A stretch of DNA of 64,000 nucleotides from Chrysemys picta bellii (Eukaryota; Chordata; Testudines; Emydidae). The notes beneath the pieces were generated by a model. That model made no database searches. It had not been told where the DNA came from and was given only the letters and a program-made list of their open reading frames with translations. The stretch is taken from assembly GCF_011386835.1 (NCBI RefSeq), contig NC_088791.1, positions 9,734,998-9,798,997 on the forward strand, in the 5' to 3' direction. A program made the translations under genes and the position numbers. Below, in pieces: positions 54,310-63,560 of this stretch (position 1 is the first letter of the stretch; every line of letters begins with the position of its first letter).

Positions 54310-54830
54310 ATGTCTTTAATGTCCCCAGGGATGGAGTGGTAGGGGTCGGGCAGTGGCTCCTGATGCCAGGCAAGATATGGCGTGGGGAGGTCCCGGGATG
54401 CAATTCTCTCTGGGCTGCAGAGGGAGGTGAGCATGGGATTGTTGAACCTGCAGGACCATCAGAGTCTGTTTGCTACCTGAGAAGTGCAAGGATCTCCTGT
54501 TGCACATCGCTGTCCTTTTCCTGCGCCTTTCTCCTCTCCAGTCCATCCCTGTCCATGCTGCCTGCAAGGGTGATACTCCAAACCCTGTGCTTGTTGTGTG
54601 AAGCAGCAGAGGCTTGCAGGATCTCTTGGAACATGTCATCCAGAGCCCTCTTCCTTCTTCTCCTTATGTGGATCAGACGCGCTGCCAATGGGGATGGAGA
54701 GACCCTCAAGGCCATATTTGCAGCTGCTGAAGATACAATACGCTACAGTACCATTGTCAGTGTCTTCATGAGATAAATCGAAACTTAGGATACTGAACTT
54801 GCTCCCCTTGATCCGCACAAGTTGTCAGCA
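54310..54830 (-). pseudogene. Harbinger second ORF (Myb/SANT-type accessory protein), C-terminal remnant
   Basis: The minus frame at 54715-54473 reads LIHIRRRRKRALDDMFQEIL, ERRKAQEKDSDVQQEILALLR and QQTDSDGP, a basic then charged helical region typical of the C-terminal half of Harbinger Myb-like partners, which help carry the transposase to the nucleus and DNA. The DNA-binding Myb part upstream is not readable. It runs opposite to the transposase, as is usual. Family assignment is from motif style and context. Confidence 0.5.
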
Positions 54831-54944
54831 CTACAGTCTCACTTCTCCTTGGGATTTATACAGCACGGCGGCAGTCACAGCAGCCATGGTTAGTATGGCC
54901 TTGGGGCAGGATAGCTCACGGGTATAAGTATATGTGGAATACAG

Positions 54945-55262
54945 ATGGCAGTGATTTTAGCTGATAGCTCACTCCTGAAGGTAATGGAGGCTGAAGGGGA
55001 ACAGCTCCTGCAGGCATCAGGGTGCTGCCCGGGACCATATGCTGCTAGCTTGTGGGCGTCTGGGCTTCCTGCTGAAGTAGTTGCTGTGTGGCGTGGGAAA
55101 GTGTCCTACCGTGGCAGAAGAAGTAAGGCAGCTCTCCCCAGAAATCTTCAGCAGAGGATTGGAGACTACCTGCAGGAAAGTTTCATCAAGATATCTATGG
55201 AGGATTCACGGGACATCCCTGTGCATATAAACAGAGTGCTCCGCGGGGCCCCCTCTGCCTAA
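54945..55262 (+). other. Uncharacterised 105-codon frame in the Harbinger element
   Basis: Plus frame MAVILADSSLLKVMEAEGEQ to DSRDIPVHINRVLRGAPSA. Its length and acidic-amphipathic ends look protein-like, but I know no family for it. It could be a chance frame opposite lost Myb-type sequence. Confidence 0.25.
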
Positions 55263-55502
55263 CTTTAGAGGGGGATGAGAAGCAGATAGCAACTCTACCT
55301 CCATTGGTTGTCTCACTACTTCTTCAAGCACAAGTAAAAAAGATAAAAATCAACAGATGTGTCCTGCTACTTTGGGGGTTATATCCCTATAATTTCAAAG
55401 CAAGCAGCACCCTTACCAAAGATTCCTTCTCCAGACTGTAGGGATTGCCCAGGAGTCAGTTTAATGATGCTGCTCCGGGGTATGGATTTGTCACAGCCCT
55501 GA

Positions 55503-55800
55503 GGCTAGGTCTACACTACGGGGGGTGGGGGTTGACCTAAGATACGCAACTTCAGCTACGTGAATAGCGTAGCTGAAGTTGCGTATTTTAGGTCGACTTA
55601 CCTGGCTGTGAGGACGGCGGCGAGTCGACCGCTGCCGCGCCACCGTTGACTCCGCTTCCACCTCTTGCCACGGTGGATTTCCGGAGTCGACGGCAGAGCC
55701 GTCGGGGATCGATTTTATTGCGTCTTCACTAGACGCGATAAGTCGATCCCCAATAGCTCGACTGCTACCCGCCGATCCGGCGGGTAGTGAAGACGTGCCC
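55503..55800. mobile_element. Harbinger-type MITE nested in Harbinger element
   Basis: Left end GGCTAGGTCTACACTACGG; right end read inward GGGCACGTCTTCACTACCCG. Flanks TGA (55500-55502) and TTA (55801-55803). A perfect hairpin has 19-base arms at 55542-55560 and 55568-55586. Closest relatives are 5378 and 62016. Confidence 0.8.
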
Positions 55801-55854
55801 TTAGTGACATAATTAAGCAGACCTAATTTTCTAGTGTAGATCAGGCCTAAGGGA

Positions 55855-55955
55855 CTTGACCAAGGTCACTCACACAGCAAGTCCAGAAGGAGGACTAGAA
55901 CGCAGAAGTCTTTGGATTTTAAGGCCAGTGCTAAAGTCCCTGGACCACACTGCTT
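55855..55955 (-). mobile_element. MIR-like SINE, minus orientation
   Basis: GACTTGACCAAGGTCACTCAC, ACAGCAAGTCCAGAAGGAGG and CTAAAGTCCCTGGACCACAC. Confidence 0.65.
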
Positions 55956-56072
55956 CTTAGAGACACCACTCATAAGTATCTAGGTATTCCATAGACAGAC
56001 ATGTCTTAGACAGAGAAATGTCTCACCCAAGACCACACAGCAAGCCTGTACTATACATCAGAAGCTCTAGCT

Positions 56073-56505
56073 CAGGGGTGGCCAACCTGAGCCTGAGAAG
56101 GAGCCAGAATTTACCAATGTGCACTGCCAAAGAACCATAGTAATACGTCAGGAGCCCCCCCAATAGCTCCTCCCCAGCGCCTCCCGCCCACCGGCTGCCC
56201 CGCCGATCAGCGCTGCCTCCTCCTCCCACCCCGCACCTCCTGATCAGCTGTTTTGTGGCGTGCAGGAGGCTCGGAAGGGGAGGGGGAGGCGCGAGGGCAC
56301 TGCAGGCTCAGGGGAGAGGCCGGGAAGGGGTGGAGTGGGGGCAGGGCCTGTGGCAGAGCCAGGGGTTGAGCAGTGAGCACCCCCCGGCACATGGGAAAGT
56401 TGGCGCCTGTAGCTCCAGCCCCAGAGTCGGTGCCTATACAAGGAGCCGCATATTCACTTCTGAAGAGCCGCATGAGGCTCCGGCACTACAGGTTGGCCAC
56501 CCCTG
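56073..56505. mobile_element. hAT-type MITE, perfect 8-bp TSD
   Basis: CTCTAGCT at 56065-56072 and 56506-56513. Ends CAGGGGTGGCCAACCTG and its exact complement. GAGCCGCATGAGGCTC near the right is a near-palindrome. 433 bp, non-coding. Confidence 0.92.
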
Positions 56506-56513
56506 CTCTAGCT

Positions 56514-57365
56514 AGTGTCTATTGGCGCCAATCAACATACTAGCTAAGTTCCTGGCTGCCAGGCCTAGCCCTCACTGCTTGTCTTCTCCCTGTAACCAAA
56601 TCAAGTCTCCTTGTGACGAGGGGAACAATATCTGCAGGCAGCCTCCGCACCTGATAAGGTTACCACCTGTAAGAGCTGAGATTTGACACACAATAATAGC
56701 TGCGCGGCAGTAATTTACAAGGAAGTAATTCCCACTGAGGGATTCCAGTGACCTTATAAACTGAACGAGTGGAGCTTGTTGGCTCAGGTCTTCCCAGGAT
56801 GGAATTAATTCCCTGTGGTGCTCTGCAGTCCATTTGGTGCTATTGTGGCTATATAAGCAGTACAGATAAAAGGCTATTTTACCCGTTGTATTAAGTTGTG
56901 TTACGGTAGCAACTAGATTAGAAGTAATTGCAACTACAAAAATTAGCTCAACTCAGAGAAGAAAAAAAATCGTTCCCGGAGCCAGTGTTTGGTTCTTTCG
57001 AATTGCACAATCCCTGGCATGCTTCTGCAGCTGACATGTTTGAATGCTCTAATGAAATCATAATCCACTGGGGGTTTTCACAGTGACTTGTGATATTAAA
57101 TTTCTCACTATACTTGGCCCTTAACGGTCCAATTTCACTTTACACAATGGATTCGGGTTCTTTTAGTGCCTGTGTCCATATTCTGCTTTCTGAAAATCAA
57201 TTACAGTCTGCATTTCTAAATTCTCCTTATAATTTCAATTGGATCGTGTGCTCTTCTCTGCTCCCTGTCCAGTACTGTGGTGTAGCATTCGAATGTGCTG
57301 TTCATTACAACTTCAAGGCAGTGTTGGATGATGTGAGGGCGACATGTTGATTTCAGATAAGAGGC
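56514..57365. other. Repeat-free block, possible conserved non-coding element
   Basis: 56880-57340 is AT-rich, without repeat signature, with AACTAGATTAGAAGTAATTG and CTCTAATGAAATCATAATCC. The 86-residue frame at 57090-57350 lacks coding features. Confidence 0.3.
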
Positions 57366-57463
57366 GGTATTGTGGGTAAACCCCTGGTCTGCATTCCAGA
57401 AGCTCAGGGTTCATTTCCCAGCAATACTGTAGCCTTCCTGTGTGACCTTATGCACACAGATTT

Positions 57464-57963
57464 GGCCTGGTCTATCCACACGTTTCGTACTGGTGTAACT
57501 ATTTTGTTTATTGTGAAATAGTTGTACTAGCACAATCTCTAGTATGAACGTTACAAAGGTAACTTATAGCAGGAGAACGTATTCCTCTGCCCATGCGGAA
57601 ATAAACTACCCTGTTTCCCCGAAAATAAGACAGTGTCTTATATTAATTTTTGCTCCCAAAGATGCGCTAGGTCTTATTTTCAGGGGATGTCTTATTTTTC
57701 AATGAAGAAGAATACGGTACACATTGGTGGATGCCTTATTATCGGGGAGGTCTTATTATCGGGGGGATGCCTTATATTACAACGAGAGGCAAAACTGTAA
57801 GTAGGCCTTATTTTCGGAGGATGTCTTATTTTCGGGGAAACAGGGTATACCGGTGTAACACACCTTTATACTGGTATAACGGAGTCCATCCTAGGGACCG
57901 TTGTGCTGCTATCTCTATAAAGGAACCGTTAAAGCAGTACAACTGTCTAGTGTAGACAAAGCC
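57464..57963. mobile_element. Harbinger-like MITE inside a MIR
   Basis: GGCCTGGTCTATCCACACG at left; right end read inward GGCTTTGTCTACACTAGAC. Flanks TTT and TTA. Interrupted at 57609-57845 by a mariner-type MITE. Confidence 0.7.
57609..57845. mobile_element. Tc1/mariner-type MITE, TA TSD
   Basis: TA at 57607-57608 and 57846-57847. Ends CCCTGTTTCCCCGAAAATAA and the matching complement TTATTTTCGGGGAAACAGGG. Short internal repeats of TCTTATTTTCGGGG or TCTTATTATCGGGG occur six or more times. 237 bp. Confidence 0.85.
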
Positions 57964-58109
57964 TTAGATTACCTGTGCCTCAGTTCCCCAGCTGTTATGT
58001 GAGGATAAATATATTATAGATTGTGAGGTGTTCAGATACTGCGATGACGGGGGGGCCATAGAAGGACCCCAAAATAGCTTTCTCCTACCCTTTGTCTCTC
58101 GTGTATTTA

Positions 58110-58215
58110 GAGTGGAAGTTTAGACTGTCTCTTACAACGTGTATGTACAGGACCTAGCACAACAGGGCTTTGATCATGGTTGGGGCCTGTGTGTAATACA
58201 CGTAATACTAATGCT
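58110..58215 (+). mobile_element. L2/MIR-related 3' tail
   Basis: GTATGTACAGGACCTAGCAC, AACAGGGCTTTGATCATGG and TGTAATACACGTAATACTAA. Confidence 0.55.
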
Positions 58216-58383
58216 GCCACCCTAGCTATGCCAGGACTCTACGGGGTGAGTTGGGCTGTCAGGGTCCACTCTTGGGAATGAAGGGGAGCACCCTGACTCA
58301 AAAAGCATCGTTATATGTCCCACAAACTATTTGTCCGCAGGAAGAGCCATAGCTGCTCCATCCTGAACTCCAGCAGCCCCTAC

Positions 58384-58788
58384 GGTTACGTCTACACTGC
58401 AATAGAAACCCGCAGCATTGAGTCTCAAAGCCCCGGTCAACGGACTTGGGCTCCTGGGGCACAGGAGGCGGGGCCGGCACATTGCAGTGTAAATGGCTCT
58501 CGGATCCGCGCCCCTCATGGGGTTTCAGAGCCCAGCCTGAGCCTGAACATCGACACTGCAAGTTTTAGCCCTGCAGTCCGAGCCCGAGTCAGCCGACCTG
58601 GGCCAGCCACCGCTGTGCTGTGGGCATAGGTGCCGGAACAAGGGATGCCGGGGGTGCTGGAGTGTATGATGGAAGTGGTTTCCATCATACACAGAGTTTA
58701 CAGTTTGGTTCTCTAAGGCCCTCTCCCGCTATACAAATTGTTCCAGCACCCCTGGCTGTGGGTCTTTTATTGCAGTGCAGAGGTACCC
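58384..58788. mobile_element. MITE interrupted by a small hAT
   Basis: GGTTACGTCTACACTGCAAT at left; right end read inward GGGTACCTCTGCACTGCAAT. The interior has AGTCTCAAAGCCCCGGTCAA. TSD unclear. Confidence 0.65.
58625..58754. mobile_element. 130-bp hAT-type MITE, perfect 8-bp TSD
   Basis: GCTGTGGG at 58617-58624 and 58755-58762. Ends CATAGGTGCCGGAACA and, from the right, CAGGGGTGCTGGAACA. Contains the palindrome TGTATGATGGAAGTGG / CCATCATACACA. Confidence 0.88.
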
Positions 58789-59374
58789 GAAAAAGCCACA
58801 CCAGGCAGTGTGAATGAGCTCCTCACTTCCTGCATGGCCGACCGGTGTAATTACCACTGCCTGTACGTGTTCTGAATGTGGGTCCTAATTAGATATAAGT
58901 GGCAAAGAAATAAGCTGTAAATGCTGATGGGAGCTGCTGCTGAAGAAATATACCCTGGAATAAAAGAAATTGGGGTCATCACCTGACTCTACTTATTTAA
59001 TGCGAGTTGTTGATTAACTTGTGTTTACATGAGTGGTCACAGCTCCTGCCGCCATAGGAGGTTTCTATCTTCCTCTCAGCAGACTGGCTGAAATGAATCG
59101 ATTCATTGGCTTTAATTGCCTGGAGTAACTCTGGGTCCCTCGGCAGTGGCAGGCAGCAGCGGTGATGGTAATCCCACTTTGTACTGATGTGCAGCTTTGC
59201 TCACGATGGGAGGATCTCCATGGACTATGTGAAGGTGGGGAGGTAGAATAATACCCATTTCACAGCTGCAGAAACTGAGGCACGCTGAGGTTAAAGGGCC
59301 CATTCCCACTGAAGTTAATGGGAATTGTGCCATTGATTTAAATAGGCTGAGGGCCTAAATAAGGAGGAAGGCTG

Positions 59375-59660
59375 ATAGGGTGATTAAGGTACTGGATTGG
59401 AACTCAAAAGACATAGATTCAATTCCTGGCTCTGGCATAAACTCTCTGTGCGACCTTGAATGGGAAACTGAATTTCACCATTTGAGATTACCACACCTGA
59501 GCATCCCATCTGTAAAACAGTACAAAATAGTACTTCTGTTTCCCCACTCGCTGTCTTGTAAACTAGGGAGTGTCTCTTTAATTGTATGTATTTGCAACAC
59601 TTCACACAATGGGGATCTAATCTTGGTTTGGGCCTCTAGCTGCTGCTACCAACATTAAAG
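59375..59660 (+). mobile_element. MIR head joined to L2/MIR-type tail
   Basis: GTACTGGATTGGAACTCAAAAG, GATTCAATTCCTGGCTCTGGC and CTCTGTGCGACCTTGAATGG, then TTGCAACACTTCACACAATGG and GGCCTCTAGCTGCTGCTACC. Confidence 0.65.
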
Positions 59661-61025
59661 AATAATAAATGGTTTGCCAAGTCACAAACAGCATCATTGG
59701 CAGAGTCTAAAGGAGCAGCCAGGTCTCCTGACTCCCATCCCTTGCTTTAACCATTAGACAATGCTGCCCCCCACCCCTTAATTTAAACAAAGTACTGTGA
59801 AGGAAAAACCCCTCACAAGTGGGAAAATGAGGATTTAACTCCTCTCATGCCAGTCCCTCTCTGAACTCCCTACGGTTTGTTCTGACACATACACGGTGCC
59901 TTGAGAACAGATTTTCATTTGGTCACCCAGTTAATTATGTGTATGAACCACATTGACATTGTCTCTCTCATTTAGAACATAAGATCCTTGGGATAAGGAC
60001 CATGTCTTACTTTTCACTGAGGTCCCTAACGCTGCTCAATAAATCCTAATAAAAATACTTAGGGCCAAGGACTTAACTTTCATTGGAAGCGGTAATTCAG
60101 CAATACCCTTTAACTCCCTAGATAAGCTTTTACCAATCAGTTAAACTACTAAATACCTCAGTGTGAGTTGTCCTGCCACTTTGTTTTACAGAATTAACCT
60201 GTGGAATTCTCTGCCACAGGATATAACTGACACAACAATGTAATGACGGAACACACAACACCTGTCTTGAAAACTGCCTAATCCCTACTCATTCTTCTTA
60301 AGGTAAGGTTGCTGCCTTGTAGGAACTTTTTCCTAGCATGCTTTTCAGGGGGCTGGCACTTTAAATGGAGCAAGGCAGCTGACGCTTTAAAGCAGCCATT
60401 TTGTAACTTCATCTCCTCTAGCTGGTAAGTGCTCTTAACTCCTGTTATGTTTTCCCCTTCTTATTCCTGAGGAGATGGCACATTCCCACCAAGGCCAAAA
60501 GCTTTGTAAGATTATGTGTATTTATAGGGCAAACGGGTGCATCCGTGGTGGGCCCAGTGGTTTGATCCAGTATGGCCATGGGCAACTACATAATTCACTG
60601 CAGCCGCTACCTTGCTCCAGAATTCAAACCAGACCTTTTGGGAAGTTCCAGGTTCGTTTAAATCATTTCCTTCGTCTTTGCCAATGCCTGGCTAGAAGAA
60701 GAAATTCCAAAGTACAGTGAGAGGGGCTGTTCTCTTGATGTGTGTCTCCTGACTCTGTAGGCCCGAGAGGACCGATTCTCCTCTCCTTTATGCAGCTCTA
60801 ACTCTATTGAGGTCAATGTGGGACAGTGTCTTCAGCTGGTGTAAATCATTATCGCTCCATAGACTACAATGGACGTGCCAACTGCAGATCTCTGGCCCAA
60901 TGGATTTATACTTGGAGAAAACTGAGCTCAAAGGTTTGGAGAAACAGCTTTACTCTAGGGTAGGGGTCCTAACATTTTGATGGCTCATACCACTGCCAGG
61001 CCTTCAAGGCCCTGATCCTGTGAGG
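59661..61025. other. Apparently unique sequence
   Basis: No exon or repeat family recognised. Confidence 0.35.
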
Positions 61026-61029
61026 CAGA

Positions 61030-61125
61030 CCTTGTAGTGAGGAAGAAATGTCCAGTGGTTAGAGCACTAGGCTAGGACTTGGGAGACTCAGGTTCAGTTC
61101 CCTGTTCTATGATCGTTCTCATGGC
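61030..61125 (+). mobile_element. MIR-type SINE head
   Basis: GTCCAGTGGTTAGAGCACTAG, GACTTGGGAGACTCAGGTTC and AGTTCCCTGTTCTATG. The core and tail are lost. Confidence 0.7.
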
Positions 61126-61129
61126 AACC

Positions 61130-61975
61130 AGGATTGTTGGTCATCTCATTATCCCCTGTCTCCAGCATGAGGGAGATTTGCATGTGCTTAACTGGGTGTC
61201 AGCTCCCTAATTCTGGGAGCCTGTTAGCCTATCAAATACTCTTCTCTGCCCTATACCAGCCCTGTCTTCGCCTTGCAGGTTAACAGTAGATGCACCTGAG
61301 TCCCTTTGAATCGCTCTCCTGTGATATCCAGCTCCTGACACTGGCTAGCCACAAAAATCCCAGTTGCTCTGCCCCAAAGCAGCAGTGTGACTTGGTTTAC
61401 TGGTTTTACCTTAAACCCCTGCTCCTGTAAACTGCACAGCACCTGTGAGCAATTATAATCAAACAAAAGTAGGTTTATTTAAGAAAGAATGGAGAGTTAA
61501 CTAGAACCGAGAGAGAGTGGTGGAAACAAATGGTTACACCACACAACAAAATCATAAAACATGAATCTGAGTCCACATTTATCCATAGTTACCTTTCCTA
61601 TCTAATAAAGTAGGTTTCTCCCCCTCCCAAAATTCAGTCTGCTGGCTTCACAGAAACCAGGATCCACTTTTTCATTGGAGCATCCCTGCTCCCCAAGTTG
61701 TCCCCTCAGTGAAAGGCCACCTCATGCCTTTTCCCTTTCTCTGTTATCCTGAGACAGTCTTTTGTCTTTATTCATGTTCTTTTTTTTTACTTCCAAGACG
61801 TTTTGACTGTTTGCAGTTATGTCTGATGTTTTTTCCTTTGTAAGTCTTGAGATGGGGCAAGGCTAGACCACTGAGCCTTGCCTGCATCACTGGCTAAACA
61901 GGGCGGGGTGACAACTCTCTCCTGCTTGAATGGCCCACCACTGAGACACATTATTCCCGGGTGACTAAGGCCAAG
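61130..61975. other. Unclassified sequence
   Basis: AT-rich. No coding frame or terminal repeats seen. It may be a decayed retroelement. Confidence 0.3.
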
Positions 61976-61978
61976 TCT

Positions 61979-62513
61979 ACACACAAAAGTTACATCAATC
62001 CAGCTGAGTCACTTAGGGCTGGTCTACACTGGGGGGGATCGATATAAGATACGCAACTTTAGGTATGAGAATAGTGTAGCTGAAGTCGATGTATCTTAGA
62101 TCGATTTACCTCAGGTCCTCACAGCGCGGGATCGATGGCCGCGGCTCCCCCGTTGACTCCACTTCCGCCTCTCGCTGTGGTGGAGTTCCGGAGTCGACGG
62201 GGAGCGCGTTTGGGGATCGATTACTACCCGCCGATCCGGCGGATAGTGAAGACGTACCCTTATTAGAGGTGTGAAAAATCCACCCCCCTGGGCGAGGGAT
62301 GTAGTTATACCGACCCTAACCCTCCCCCCATGTAGATAGCACTATGTTGGCAGGAGAGCTTTGCCCGCCGTCACATAGCTGCCAACATAGCTACCGCCTC
62401 TCGTGGAGGTGGAGTTATTAAGCCGATGGGAGAGCTCGCTCCCATCGGCTTAGAGCGTCTTCACCAGCCGTGCTACAGGGGTGCAGCTGCAAATTTGTAG
62501 TTTAGACCTGCCC
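61979..62513. mobile_element. Harbinger-like MITE containing another MITE
   Basis: Starts after TAA with GGCCAAGTCTACACACAAAAG. After the nested element it resumes GAGGTGTGAAAAATCCACCC and ends near GTAGTTTAGACCTGCCCC. Family of 29945 and 35425. Confidence 0.6.
62016..62259. mobile_element. Harbinger-type MITE, TTA TSD, nested
   Basis: TTA at 62013-62015 and 62260-62262. Ends GGGCTGGTCTACACTGGGG and, from the right, GGGTACGTCTTCACTATCCG. 244 bp. Confidence 0.85.
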
Positions 62514-62515
62514 CT

Positions 62516-62691
62516 AGTTAAGCAGACTTAACCCCCATGAAATCGTCCGTCAGTTTAGCTACTGCCTCTCGGGGAGGTGGATTAACTACGCTGATGGGAA
62601 AATCTCTCCTGTTGCTGTAGCGAGTGTCTACACTGAAGGGTTGCCGCAACAGCAGCTGTGCCACAGTAGAATTTCAAGTGTAGACAAGCCC
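62516..62691. mobile_element. Harbinger-like MITE, 5' part missing
   Basis: CTGCCTCTCGGGGAGGTGG, ATTAACTACGCTGATGGG and the right end AAGTGTAGACAAGCCC followed by TAA. Confidence 0.6.
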
Positions 62692-62889
62692 TAACTTTTA
62701 CTCCAAGTCCATAAAGGATCCTGTCAGTATAGTTCTATTATTCCTTAAATATTGCCCATATACACATCTTGCAAGGAGTATGACTCTTTACAAGTTAGGA
62801 GCTTTCTGGAGATACCTCAAATGCTACTTTTTATGGATAAATATATCCTGCAAGACACGTGTTTGGTGTAGTGAGTTTGTCAGGCCCGA

Positions 62890-63290
62890 GACCAAAGTTG
62901 TTTGCAAAGAACGGGACCCTTTTCAAAGGAGCCACTGTATCGCATGCTCTGCCAAAGACTTCCTGTGTGACCAGAGCTGGCTCCAGGGTTTTGGCCGCCC
63001 CAAGCAGCCACCAAAAAAAAAAAAAAAAAAAAAAAGCCGCGATCGCGATCTGCGGCGGCAATTCGGCGGAGGGTCCTTCGCTCCTAGCGGGAGTGAGGGA
63101 CCGTCCGCCGAATTGCCGCCGAATAGCTGGACCTGCCGCCCCTGTCCTGTGTGTGACCTTTGACAAGTCGCTTGGTTTCTCTGTGCTTCAGTTTCTCATC
63201 TGTACAATGGAGATATGAGCTTTTCCCTACCTTATACGGGGTGTTGTGAGGATAAATATAATAAAGGCTGTGAAGTGTTTTGATAGCTAC
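62890..63290 (+). mobile_element. MIR-type SINE split by a hAT
   Basis: GCCAAAGACTTCCTGTGTGAC before the insert continues as CTTTGACAAGTCGCTTGG, TGTGCTTCAGTTTCTCATCTG and GTTGTGAGGATAAATATAATAAAG after it. The joined order matches other MIR copies. Confidence 0.85.
62972..63149. mobile_element. hAT-type MITE inside a MIR
   Basis: TGTGTGAC at 62964-62971 and 63150-63157. Left end CAGAGCTGGCTCCAGGG. A 23-A run is at 63013-63035, followed by inverted GCCGCGATCGCGATC-type and CGGCGGCAATTCGGCGG / CCGCCGAATTGCCGCCG segments. Confidence 0.75.
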
Positions 63291-63404
63291 TGATGTAGCT
63301 ATATGAAAGCTCAGTGTAATTATTCATCCTATGACTCCAGCTACTTATACAACCCTCATTACCGCTGTATCTAAGCATGTCATAGTCCTTTATGGATTTT
63401 ATCC

Positions 63405-63560
63405 TTCCCCATGAAGTATTCTCTCCATATTACAGATGGAGCACGGAGGTACAGAGAGACTTATCTAAGGTCACACAGGAAGTCTCTGTTAGAACTGGGA
63501 ATTGAACCTGGGTTGCTAGATTCCCAGTCCAGTGCGCTACCCACTAGATCATACTGCTTA
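63405..63560 (-). mobile_element. MIR-type SINE, minus orientation
   Basis: CATATTACAGATGGAGCACGG, CTAAGGTCACACAGGAAGTC, GGGAATTGAACCTGGGTTGC and CAGTGCGCTACCCACTAGATC. Confidence 0.85.

Larger units (their letters stand above)
51832..55847. mobile_element. Near full-length PIF/Harbinger element, TAA TSD
   Basis: TAA lies on both sides (51829-51831, 55848-55850). Ends GGCCATATCTATGCTACAGA and, from the right, GGCCTGATCTACACTAGAA. The interior carries a decayed DDE transposase on the plus strand and a second ORF on the minus strand, the two-gene layout of Harbinger elements. It was later invaded by a CR1 fragment (54174-54301) and a MITE (55503-55800). Confidence 0.75.
57370..58060 (+). mobile_element. 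MIR-type SINE split by nested MITEs
   Basis: 57370-57460 has CTTCCTGTGTGACCTTATGC. It resumes after the insert at 57967 with CCTGTGCCTCAGTTCCCCAG and ATGTGAGGATAAATATATTATAG. Confidence 0.8.
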
